Assembly (NCBI GenBank): GCA_009617715.1
Contig: VTFK01000144.1
Location: 372,001-436,000 of the forward strand
DNA length: 64,000 nucleotides
Source: Plectrocnemia conspersa
Lineage: Eukaryota; Arthropoda; Insecta; Trichoptera; Polycentropodidae
Reading direction: 5' to 3'
Both the position numbers and the translations under genes were made by a program. The notes under the pieces were generated by a model that did no database searches, had not been told where the DNA came from, and saw only the letters and a list, made by a program, of their open reading frames with translations. Below, piece by piece: positions 1 through 11,645 of the stretch (the stretch's first letter is position 1; each line of letters starts with the position of its first letter).

Positions 1-3000
1 TCTTATTTAGAATCTATGATAGTCACAGATGTGGTGTTCGTATTCTGAAGTATAATTTTTATGCCTTATGGCATTTTGAAAAAGTCGACACAGATTTTGC
101 GTAAATTTAATATTTACGTCCGAAAAGTTTTCACTGATATTGTATTGGTGAGTGCCCACACAAACTTTTATAATTATCAGTAGCGTAATTTGAATAATAT
201 GACAATTTAAAAATTGCGATTATTTGGAACATTTTTCGATCGCGCGCAAATATGCCAGCTTTACATAACAGTAGCCGCCGTGCGGACGTCATTCACGCCC
301 GCCGTCCGGACGGCATATGAAATTTGTGGCAGTGTAGCCGCTAGCTTAACTTTAGTTGAACTTCAATTAGTGCAAGCATAAAACGAAACAATTCGATATG
401 TATCTTATTATTACTAAAATTTAATAGTGATGCTCAAAAAATACACAGCTATTATTTGCTTAACGATATTTTTGGCAAAACTTTGTGATTTTAAATAACA
501 CTAAAGCAGATCAAATTAAAAAAATATATAATTAAATATAAAAAAATCATGCTTTAGAAGAACTAAAATTAAATATAACTGTGCGAGCTTTGAAAAGTTA
601 AACCTACAACAATATTTGCAAATAAATACATTTACATTATTCAAAATGATGTTAGATAAATATATATTTCATCAAACGCTGTGCGATGTTTGAAATTTGT
701 TGCTCAACAAAAAGTAGCACTAAATAACGCTACATGATTTTTTTGGCGAAACGTCGTGGTCTTTAAAAACATATAAAAAAAATCATTTATTTGCATCTTA
801 ATGCATATTTTTAAAAGAACATTTCAAAACATATATATTATATACTATAATAGTGAAATCAATATGCTGCAATTTATCAAACGTATTTGCGATGCTTATA
901 AATTTCTGCTCAAAAAAAGTTGCACCAAATTATGCTGTAAGACATTTTTGGCGAAACGTCGCGGTATTAAAAAGCATCATTTAAAAGCAAATTTAATATT
1001 TTGTTATCTTAAACTGTGTTATTATTATAAAATATATTTTTAAAAGAAGCAAAAAGTTTTATATTTGCTGTGCTAGCATTATAACGTGAAATCTATAATA
1101 ATAATAAATGTTATGCTACGCATATATATATTTACCAATTACCGATCATTATTTATGCATTTGTATTGCACACTATATTTAATCAATAGCATGCTTATAT
1201 TCGCAAAACAAAACAGGTTATTTAGTAATACGCGTTAATTTAACAGATTTTATGTGATTTTAAAAAGCGCTTCTCAAGATAAAATACTTAAGATGTTGAA
1301 ATACATTTTTGACTACGCGTTGTAATCTTAAAGAATATGAGAAGAAATTCTCTGGTCAACAATAAATACTGCATAAACTAAAAATCAGTAGATTTTCAGA
1401 TTAAATTGTTTTCATCTTTAACATTTGTATAGAAAATGTCGAGATACCCACGCAGCCTCAAAGAAACTAATATTTTATTATTTCATATTTATTTTAATAA
1501 AATGACAATTTATTTAAAAATATTTCTTTCTATAAAAAGTATAAATAAATCAATTTAATTTCGACATTTTCCTTATAGAAACAGTTTATTAGTAAAACGC
1601 TGTATGGCCTAGTAGGCTTCGGTAGTTACTTTAAGGAAAATATAGGTTTAATTATCAATCTAAAAAAAAATAGTTGCATCGTAAAAATTTGGGATGTTAT
1701 ATTGCCTTAAATGTTTTACCAATAAAATGTATTGAGATTTTATTTATTAAAATATTTGCTATTAATTAATAATTCGAGCAGTACGTTTTATTTATATATT
1801 AAATAGTAATATATAAATCGGCAAAATAAGCTATGCATTGCCTCAATTATTCACTACCATTTATTTAATATAATTGTTAAAATTTATGCGATACTTCAGC
1901 AGTAATAATTTACTAACTTACTGCTTGCCTTAAAATGTTCATCTAGATGCCATTTATATTGGCATTTTGATTTATTTGACAGTCTTACATCCACGGTCTA
2001 CATAAATTCAACGGCTTCTCTAAGAGTTCAGAATGAAATGGTATGAAGGTTGACAATGCCAATTTCATGCAAATATTTTTAACCGTCAACACAAAGATCG
2101 TTAACCTAGCTAGAGCAATAAAAAATGCACGCTTCCAACTCTTTAATAACAGGTGGAGGTTGAAGCAAAACTGTCGCGAGTTAATTAGGCGTTTCGCGGT
2201 TACGGTAATAGATAGCACCATCGGAGCATTGTGTAATATCGCATAATAGACCTCGGATAGAACCGCCATCTCTCTCTCGCTGTGTATCTATCTTTCTCTC
2301 CTCTACATCGACGCCGACTCGACTTCTCTTCTTCTACATAACTGTGAATGTAATAACGCCATGATGTTGGTTATTTCGCTGGAGCGTTGCTCGTCTTCTG
2401 GAGGTAATTGCGAGACACTCTTGCACACCATGGGAAGCGACCGTGAACTGTAGTAGGTACCTAGATAAGTTACTTAGACAACTTCTTCCGGCTGTCTTCC
2501 CTGATGGCTGTACATATTGTACGTGTGCAATGTGTGACAGGTTGGAATGCAGAAAAAAATTTGATGGGAGTATTTCATGGTATCTGAGGAGAATGCTTGC
2601 TGAAGCATAACCTAATAGATTTGCATAATATTTTCTTATATAAGTAGGTATGGGTAACAAACGTTACTATTTTATGAATCATAAAAGTATTTTAAGTGAT
2701 GTTTGGAATTATTTTAAAATGTACTAATATTGAGATTTAAAAAATACACGAAAATATACTCTCAAACTTTTTATATAAATTTTCTTTTTGGATGTATCAT
2801 CACTTGTTATTCTTATTTTCTGTTAAATACATATTAGATATTCTCTATGAGGTGAAGTAACTCATTATTAAAGAACTATCAATACCTAGTATGTACAACC
2901 TAGTTCGATTTTAATCAATCATCGCGATATTCATCCGTGGAATAAAAAAATCTTGGTATACCTAATCGAAATTGATTATATAATATTCACTACATAAAAA

Positions 3001-3200
3001 TTGTAAAACACTTAGATCTATATGGGATTCTAACTTAGGGTTTTTTATGCTACAATTTTTTTTTCTATGCAACAAATATAAAAATTATTTTCTAAAATGC
3101 GAATTATTTTAATTTGGCATCAAAATTTAATAAAATATTTACCTGATAATTAGTCGTGTTTTCTTTACTGCTCAGTGTTGCCATAAAGTAAATTTTCAGT
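1..3200. other. Non-genic upstream DNA
   Basis: This is AT-rich sequence with no supportable coding region. It contains a GC-rich patch at about 238-345 with a perfect 14-bp palindrome (301-314), a loose repeat family between about 420 and 960 (described separately), and a pyrimidine-rich patch at about 2265-2335. Short open frames here have no family resemblance and look like chance. It could be upstream of dumpy or part of a long first intron, since no first exon was identified. Confidence 0.6.
429..965. repeat. Three diverged copies of a short repeat (ttttggcgaaacg)
   Basis: A motif of the form TGCTCAA...(about 35 bp)...TTTTTGGCGAAACGTCG recurs with its core at about 469, 741 and 946. Each copy is preceded by a GCGATG-TTT-like segment and followed by a short TTTAAAA-rich stretch. 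A related sequence in reverse orientation lies at about 16011-16090 in intron 7, so this is a dispersed family rather than a purely local tandem array. No coding capacity or terminal structure was recognised. Confidence 0.5.
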
Positions 3201-3205
3201 CTAGG

Positions 3206-3535
3206 TCAAAAGCAATCAAATCGTGCCATCGCGGTGAAAACACTCGATTATCAAGCGTTTACGTAGGAGAATCAAATAAAGCACATCTAAACCAAATTTT
3301 GACCAATAGGATAGCGCAAAAAACAATTATCCCTTCTCAGAAGTCAAAAATCCACGTCAAAAGCAATAAAATCGTGCCGTCGCCGTCGCAGTGGGAACGC
3401 TCGTTACCGAGCGTTCCCACTGCGACGGCACCAACACGATTTTATTGCTTTTGACGTGAATTTTTGCCTTCTGAGAAGTGATAATTGTTTTTTCGCTCTC
3501 CTATTGACCAAAATTCGGTTTGAATTTACTTTAAT
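3206..3535. repeat. Fold-back (inverted-repeat) element
   Basis: Around 3404-3407 (a 4-base loop) the arms are perfectly complementary for 22 bp on each side (3382-3403 with 3408-3429). Imperfect complementarity continues outward for about 100 bp more: the CAAAAGCAATAAAATCGTG, CTTCTCAGAAG, AACAATTATC and TTTTGACCAATAGGA blocks reappear inverted. A further diverged forward copy of the inner sequence lies at about 3206-3260. The structure fits a fold-back or MITE-type element. No transposase is present and no target-site duplication could be assigned. Confidence 0.7.
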
Positions 3536-3860
3536 CAGCCCTCTTATGGAAGTCCATAGTAATATCAGTAAGGATAGCTATCATATTTTTAAAACATGGT
3601 TCAATATCGAAATGCAGACGAACTATAGAGCAATATCTGAGATGCGATGTCTATCTGTACTTATTCTTTTGCTTGTTTTGCGCTGAGAGATGTGTTGGCT
3701 TAGTGTTTATTTTGGATTTGACCTTATGAATGTTCTAAAACTATCATTTGTTTTAGAATATTAATAAGGTTTGGGTTTGAACAGCAAATGGACGTTTCGC
3801 AACTGTCAAATTGAACTTCATAAACATTTTAGAGCAGCATATTAGCGCTTCTCAGTTAAA

Positions 3861-3931
3861 TTATATTTTCTCTAGTAAAAATATATATCTACTAGTGAAT
3901 ATATATTTGGGCTTTACTAGAGAAAATATAA
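3861..3931. repeat. Short element with perfect 19-bp inverted ends
   Basis: TTATATTTTCTCTAGTAAA at 3861-3879 is perfectly inverted at 3913-3931, enclosing 33 bp that include CTACTAGTGAA. Similar CTAGTGAAA/CTAGCGAAAATATAA sequences occur at about 4105-4125 and at 22936-23038 just upstream of exon 12, which suggests a small dispersed family. Confidence 0.6.
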
Positions 3932-6900
3932 CTTTAGCAAAAAATACACATTTATACATCAGATGTAAATAAATAATGATAAGTATGTAAATATATATAT
4001 TAATATATAGATAAGTATGTAAATTAATATATTACTATATACAATCATATAATTTTACTAGCACCTGCTAGATAATTATTATTTTCACAGATAAATATAT
4101 ATATCTACTAGTGAAAATGTACTATGATATGATTTTACTGAAATGACATATTTTAAAAAATATTTCTAGATTTTCTTTTAGCATTAACCACATTAAATTG
4201 AATGTATTATTTATTTATTTTGCTGCTTATACATCAGTTAGAATATGAAGGCTAGAATAAATATTAAATGGTCAGCATTTTAGAAATGAAAGAAATTTAA
4301 AATGGCCTTGTCAAAAAGAAATATTTTGACAGATGGTCAGAATATTTTTTTAGTTAGTAATAATAAAGAATAGCCAAAATTTATATTATATTATCTGTAT
4401 TTCAACCCAAGTACAGATTTATGTTGACAGATGATCACCATAATAAAATATGGTAATTGTCAAAGTGTTATAAAGCCACTTTTTTTTAGTGGAACATTGT
4501 AAAATAGCAACACAAGTCAAGTGTGCTCTCCGCCGCCGCTTTGTCGTTATTCCCGTTTCGTTCGTCGCTCTGAATACTTTCAAGTCATTGAGTATTCAAC
4601 GTTCTGACAAATGCTCGCTTGTTCCTAGCTTATTTCAGTTTAGGTGCAAGTGAAATATTTTATAAGATATTTCTGAAATAAATAATTTATTGCCCATTTA
4701 AATATGCATCCTATAAATGTAAAAATATTTTTTTTTAATCCATATACTCGTCATATATTTTTATTCTGACTATATACTATTTTTATTCTAACCATTTTAC
4801 ATTTATATCGGCTTTGAATAAAATAATTGTTTTAATTCTCAACATCCTATATTTTTATTCTAATAATTTGATATTTATTCTAACCCAGAATACTATAATT
4901 ATGAGCATTCATTATTTTAACTTTGATCGTCCTGTATGATATTGTTCCTGAATAATATAATTATAATCAGGCTGTTAATAAAATTCTGACCGAGATTTGA
5001 TTTTTATTTTGACCCAATGTTGATTTAAATTCAGACTATTTAATTAATTTTTTGACCAGGCCCCCGAACGAGCTTTTATGCGACTTGGCATATAGTTAAC
5101 GCTCGTATTTGGTTCCTTTTAAATATATAGATCTGAATTTTTTAAACGAAATAGAGCTATTGAAATAATTGCGATACCGTTAAAAAAAAAACAAACAAAA
5201 AAAAAAGTTTTTTTTTCCAAAACACGTTTAGTGTTATGAGTCGATCGACCCACCATACATACGCTCATAAGACTTACAATATAGTTAAGGCCAGTATGAG
5301 TTTATTTATACATATTTAAAGTTGAATTTTAGTCACAGTATAGAATTCTTGAGCATTCTGTATATGTTTGTTAGCAAAATCCAATGTGGCAATTTTTCGC
5401 AAAATGGCGACAAGTATAAAATTTTAAACACTCGTTACTCAGTAGGTTTAAATTTTAACGAAAAGATCGCTATACATGAAACGTTTTAAAGCCTAAACTA
5501 CATCCAAATAAAATATAAAAAAAATAGTTTTTTGCTTCAAAACAAGCGATGTATCAGTTCGATCGGACCCCATACGAGCCATTTTGAGACTTTCAGAAGA
5601 GCTATTAACTAATATCCTGATGAATAACTAAAATCAAGCTACATAAATTTAACTATCTCTCCATTGATCAATAGATTGACATATGGTACAAATATTTATT
5701 TATATTAAGATTGAGATTATGTGTATTAATATTATTATGTTAAGATTGAGATAGATAGATAGATTGAGAAACGCTATGTTGTGCCGTTATCATATTGAAA
5801 AACACAATAAGCGACATCTCATTAGAAAACAGCGTTGCATATTGCATTATAATAAGCATAACGAGCTAATTACAAAGAACCGTAACAGTAAGAACTGTAC
5901 TGTTAATTTTTTCGTGCAAAAATGCCATTATTTCATATGTATGATACATACATACTTGTGTGGAAATAATTTATATATTTTTTATTAAAGTCTAACATCA
6001 AATGACCTTGGCTTAAGATAAATTTCAGATACCTCAAACTGTCAATTGACACACTATGCCTATAAATTTCATACCCATCCGGTTTTTTATATATTTTTTC
6101 TTCATCGAATTTATCAGTGATTCATTAACGTATTGTCCCGCATCTGTTTCTCAATTCTGTAAGTTGAGTAATAATACCGAGAAATGTCCACAAGACTCTT
6201 TAGAAAGTACATGGTCGAAGGTCACAGTTGTCAGATGAAAAATATTATATTAAATCCTTTATATGCAGATCATATTATATATTTTAAAATATATATTATC
6301 TAATCCAAAGTTCAACAAACGCTAACGAGTGATGCGCGCATTTTCGTGACCGCGAAAATTACACGAACATGCAAAACACAGACGGAAAATCCATTTACGG
6401 TACGTCCTGTATGTATGTATGTATATGTACATATACCTTTTCTAACGTTTCTCTCATTGCAATAAAGCACAGCAGGCCGCGGCACGACTTTAGATGGGTC
6501 GCCATTATGTAACCCCTTTGCCATTGACAATATAGAGATGGTAGCTAAAATTGGACATGGCACACAAACGAAAACATGGTTTACGACCATATGATGATAA
6601 GATCGCATAGAATTAATGTATTGAGAGATTAATCGTAAGATACTAATATGTAATTGATCTAAAAAAAATTCATAAAATATATTAACACCATCTCATATAA
6701 ATATTTCCAGCTCCCAAAAACTATCGCTTGTATTTAGCAAGCTGTAACTAAAATCACTTCCACAGCAACTCCATGTATTTTTGTTATCAGCATATAATAA
6801 ATATTCCGAGTTATTAATTTCCGTCAATAAAGAGCAGAGGACCTAGATTGCATCCCTGTGGTACTCCAAATGAGCAATATACTTATCAGAACGACATATT

Positions 6901-9900
6901 GACCGCGAGGAGAAATATATAATTTGTAGTTTTAGGATCGCTAAAACCATAAATAACCCAAAAATGCATACGCTGTATATTCCAGCTTGTTTATAGCTCC
7001 TGAAAATAATGGAGTAATATTTAAACATATTTTAAATAAAAAAACATATTTTAAACCTATCTATATAAAATAGTTGTATATTTACTGCATAATTTTGTAA
7101 CATAAAGCTGTGAAAAAAATGTTAATGGTATGTGTGATTTCTTGAACCATAAAAGTGTTAAGTTACTTTGAAAGTCAATGCTTTGCTCAAGTGTTTATTT
7201 TTAAAGTGTTAAAAGGTGATGTAACTTAGTTGTTTCAAAAATTCTAAGATACATGTTCATTCAAATATTGATTACATTAATGAATGCCGACAATTCTTGT
7301 TAAATAAGTACTGAAATAAATCAATGCGAGCGTGATCTTGAAACATCTTCAAAGCAATTTCTTAATGCAGCCATAAGAAGAAGAACGAAATAAAAAATAG
7401 TTACATGAATAATGGTTCTCGGGCGTACGCGATTTTAATAAATTGTTGCCAGCACAGCCACACCTAATCGCAGCCGACCATTAATTTATCGCCACAGATA
7501 ATGCTGTGCGAATTCCTTCTAAAATTAGATACAACATTTTCTGCGAATTTTATTAGCAGTAAAGAAGTTATGTGTGCATATGCGCAGACATCCATCATCG
7601 TTGGCTACCTGAATACTCCCAGAGGTCCAGACGGACCTCATTAAACGTTTAATGCAATCCCCACGATGCCCCGTAGGGTAAATGGAATTAAGATTAATGT
7701 GTGCTGAATAAAACCTGAAAGAATTGGTGCGGGGCAGGGTGGCCTCTTTCTGATATGGGTTAACTTTCTGTCTCGTTATCTGATTTATTTGTTGATATAT
7801 CATCGAATTAATAAAATCATACGCACTTAGATAGTAATCACTATAATTAGCAGATGAAACTATTAGTATTATACGGAAGGCTGTGTTAGGATCATTATAA
7901 TAATTGATCATCGTGACTATTGACCTTGCATAACGTAGCTGATGATAATATCTTATTCTATCGCTTATTCCGGATGTAACATCACTATTTACAATATAAA
8001 AAATGTTTCTTAACTTAATATCATCTTGTCGCATTATTATTTTAATACCAGAGAAGGCATTGTTAGTAAATTACACTCCTACAACTTTATTGTACAGAAA
8101 AAATAAAGTTTCGTAGTATATTATCAGAAATATGTAGTACTTTATTGCATATATTATATGATTAAATCTACTACGTTCCAAAATTACTATTTAAATATTA
8201 ATATTTAAAAATAAAAAAATTGACAACCTTCGTTCAAGTTTTATATACCAGGCTTCGATACAATCTATCGACATATTCACAATTGGTTTTGTAGCTGAAG
8301 AAGTGTGACTTTGCAGCGAAGTAGACTCCATAAAAACTAGTAATAGTTATAAATATATATAGGAAAATGTAGAAGCCGCTATGAAGCGATTAAGTTAAAA
8401 TAATAGATCTTTAAACTCAGAGAGTCTGTTGGCGTGTCGAGTTGTATTATTGTCGGCTGTGATTTTAGTAATGCAGTTAAGATTTTTCGAATGTGTTGAT
8501 GCCTTCTGGAAGATATGTCTATGTTGTGGGCTCTCTTAAACCATTCTAGGTCATATCCGAGTTAACTCGAAAATTTGTATTTTGTGAATTCGTGAATTCT
8601 TTAGAAAATTATCATATTAAATATTTTATAATGGCTACATATTTTTATACCAATGCATAGGAAAGGGTGGGTCCGTGTAATTTTTTTAAGTTATTTTTGA
8701 AAAAGTACTGTAACTAGGAAAAGGTTCCGTCTCTTTACTGCGTCTCTCCCCTCTTTTACCAAGTGCCGTATTTTATAATGGTAGCTCAAGACAGCTCTAG
8801 GAATCACAGATGAGGATGTTTGCGCGCAATTGCATCGCTTCTTAGGCACACATTAAATTTAATTTGCATTTCAGCGTGATATTTTTAATATATCTATTCT
8901 TTAAGCTTTAACAAATATGGTAATTTATTTTAACTACAATATATTTATATGAAGAAGATGACAATATTTGGGTTACGACCATTTAATATGCTCGTCAACA
9001 AATCATAAACTAAATATTTAAATTTATTGTTAAAAAAAATTTGGGAAAAAAGTATGCGAATAGTAAAAATACGTTAAGTTATTATCCTAATCATTGTTAA
9101 AGTGTATATATTAGTATAATATTTTATTTTGAGAGCCATGCATACAATAAAATACATGTAGTATTTAGTATTCAGTATTAAAATATAAGTCTCTAAGTTA
9201 GTTATTAAAACCGAGTCATAATTATGATGATTAAGGCCAAGAAAGTATGCTAACGACCAAAAAGCGCACGGTCAGGATCAGCACTATTTATTATAACATA
9301 TAATAAATATTTGAACGACGCTTTTGACTTTGATTTGAATAAACATGATTTATTTGAATAAATATAAATATTACGCCATCCGGCTCCTTAATACGCTGGC
9401 ATTGCACATTGATCTGTTTAATGTCAGCTACGAGGAGCTGGTCCGGTTCGTATCATATAATTCTAATACTGTATTATTTTTATGTATTATTTTTTTAATA
9501 TTGAAATAATTCAATATATTATTTTCAACCATCGTGACAATTTAAATAAATAATAAAAAATACATGATATATAAAATCATATTGAAAATGCACTGATCTA
9601 AAGAAGCGGAATTCTTAAATAGTTATATATTGTATAAGACATACGTGGTTTGTTTCAGTCAAGCAATGCAATAGTTGATAAGCGTGTTGTGTTTATTTGG
9701 CAAAAGAACAATAGAATGTTTTTGTTTAAATTGCCTACTAACTGTGATTTCTGAATATAAAATTTTAATTTCAAACTTTTTACAATTTCACAATAATTTT
9801 ATTATTGTCGCTTTCTCCAAAAGCTTTTTTTTTATTATATAATTAAAACATTGGTTATCTCTTCTTTATAAAAAAAATATTAACCAACTCTCTTCCAGAA

Positions 9901-10309
9901 AAAAAATATAAAATGCACCTATTACAATTTTATAATCCAGAAGAAAAATAAAAAAATATTAAAATAAAAATTAAGATTGACTAAAGTAGTGCATAAATAT
10001 GATTTATATTTTGCTAATTAGCCCAACGTAAGAATCCATGGAAAGTTCTTAACATTTGTGGTACATCCGCTTCACCTTGAAACAACCGATAAAAGCAAAT
10101 GCAAACAATAACACACACGCAAGTGCCGTGATCTATATATACGTTTCTAAGCTTCTCTTTATCTTTCGTTTTCTCTAAAAGTCGACCTTCGCCTACGCCT
10201 CTAAACAGTCCATACCGTACGAGTATAATATGTATAGCAACACTACGTGCCTCGCATCGCAGAACGAACGGCACAAAATCGAAAGTGATGTTGTGTGTCC
10301 ACTAAAGTG

Positions 10310-10640
10310 AAATGGGACCGCGACGAAAGTCAATCAACGAAAGTGTGAAATTATGCAAACCCTGAATTCTTAACTGGGGTATACCTTGATACACATGCCG
10401 TTACCCAAAATCGAAGCAGAGGGCCCCCGGGGGCCGCTTCGGTCGTAATACCGTTACACTTTGCGAAATGCAGCGAAGCCGAAGCGCGGCACGCGGGCGG
10501 CCAACCAGAAAATCCACTTCCAGCCGCTCTATTAATTAACCGCAAATTGCGCAAAACTTGTCCTCCCAGCTTCTTCTATTCATGCCTCTCGGCCACCCTT
10601 CCTGTGAGCCGAAAAAACGCGCACGAAACGCATAGAGTGT
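10310..10640. other. GC-rich island, possible regulatory or first-exon sequence
   Basis: This block is much more GC- and CpG-rich than its AT-rich surroundings and includes a perfect 14-bp palindrome GGCCCCCGGGGGCC (10422-10435). No convincing protein reads through it on either strand. Possibilities are a conserved regulatory region, a promoter or 5' UTR exon of dumpy, or an old insertion. The sequence alone does not decide. Confidence 0.3.
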
Positions 10641-11329
10641 AAAGAATCGATGGAGCGTAGTTTTGATTGGATATTTAAACCATGAGAGGTCATGGATATT
10701 CAATGTTTGATATATAATCATATACTTTGCGATCATTTAGTGATGCTTATAGTGATCGTGGGGCATATCGGTGATAATATTAATTCAACTTGAAAAATTA
10801 AAAATAATAGGATTGGAGTATAATTTAAATGTAATGTTTATGAAACGGTTTTAAAATCTTAAATTATTAAAGCAACGTTTTTTTATGTTGTGAGTGAGAT
10901 GCTTTAATACATATATCTTACATATTTAATTTTAAAATATTTGATTTTTTTTTTATAGTTGCATTTTTATAATGCATAAACTATACAACTAAGATCAAAT
11001 GCAATATTCTTTAAGATCGAGTAGAATAATTCTAGTGCTGAAAACTGGATCATGTCTATTAGATTATCTCACAATCAAGTTTTACCCGTTTCCTCGATTG
11101 TTGAAAGCAAATGCTGAGTTAATTCAGCGAAGACTGTAAATTACCTGTAAATCATCCCATCAATCCAATCCCACGCATCATTGACCTTATATTACAGTAT
11201 ATAGAAAAATATCTATTGCATGATAAAGAATCAAAATATTCAGTTTTAATTTGATTTTCAATTTCTGATGTATTTTAAATAGTTGAGCTATAGTTACTTT
11301 TTACGATAATCCCTTTTATTTAACATCGT

Positions 11330-11590
11330 TCGTTAACACCTAAGTACTTGCCGATATCCGATTGGTCGGTTATGGCATTTTACGATTCTCCGATGATATG
11401 ACGTAACGGTATACTAAAAAATCTTACGAACGGGTCCGTTATGAAATCGAGAACTGTTTGTGATTTTGTCCGCGGCGCCTAGTTGGCGCCACTGAGCGGA
11501 TTATTATTAACCATTCAAGTGCCGTAAGAGTTGAACTTTGCGAGCCTTGCACTTTCTGAGCAAGGTTATGGATGTGTGCTATATCGGAGT
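11330..11590 (+). promoter_or_regulatory. dpy: Candidate dumpy promoter / 5' UTR region
   Basis: This GC-richer stretch lies directly in front of the first recognisable dumpy coding sequence and of the ATG at 11591. It includes a GGCGCC...GGCGCC pair near 11470-11495. The role is inferred from position and composition. No TATA box or initiator could be assigned with confidence, and the real promoter may lie far upstream if a spliced 5' exon exists. Confidence 0.25.
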
Positions 11591-11645
11591 ATGAAAACAA
11601 ATAGTGTTTTATTGTATTTTTTAATATTATTGTTTATTTTTAAAG
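11591..11645 (+). CDS. dpy: Candidate signal peptide of dumpy (frame offset by one base)
   Basis: An ATG with A at -3 opens a frame that starts MKTNS and continues with about 12 hydrophobic residues (VLLYFLILLFIF), a typical signal-peptide shape. It runs into exon 1 in the wrong frame: removing one T from the T-run near 11637-11641 would make it continuous with the LDLa-like exon. The rival reading is that these bases are the pyrimidine tract of an intron ending TTAAAG at 11645. Against that, AAG is a poor acceptor and every other acceptor in this gene is YAG. A third possibility is that the signal exon lies far upstream. Confidence 0.4.

Larger units (their letters stand above)
3560..11590. 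other. Non-genic DNA upstream of the first dumpy exon
   Basis: No supportable gene was seen on either strand. Landmarks are a 19-bp inverted repeat at 3861-3931, a GC-richer patch at about 4505-4640, two diverged direct repeats of about 100 bp (about 5150-5290 and 5460-5610), a GTAT microsatellite near 6409-6440, and a moderately GC-rich block at about 7420-7760. GC-rich islands at about 10310-10640 and 11330-11590 are listed separately. The 169-codon minus-strand open frame at 7525-8034 shows no domain and is probably chance. Confidence 0.55.

Noticed and set aside
801..1043. 80-codon plus-strand frame
   Set aside because: Lies in the GGCGAAACG repeat block, is Lys/Ile/Tyr-rich and has no domain.
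2334..2660. 108-codon minus-strand frame
   Set aside because: No recognisable domain, signal or neighbouring exon. Treated as chance.
5749..5988. 74-codon frame after a GATA repeat
   Set aside because: Begins in simple-sequence DNA and shows no protein family.
7525..8034. 169-codon minus-strand frame upstream of dumpy
   Set aside because: No family resemblance, no splice support, and composition typical of AT-rich chance frames with a GC-richer stretch.
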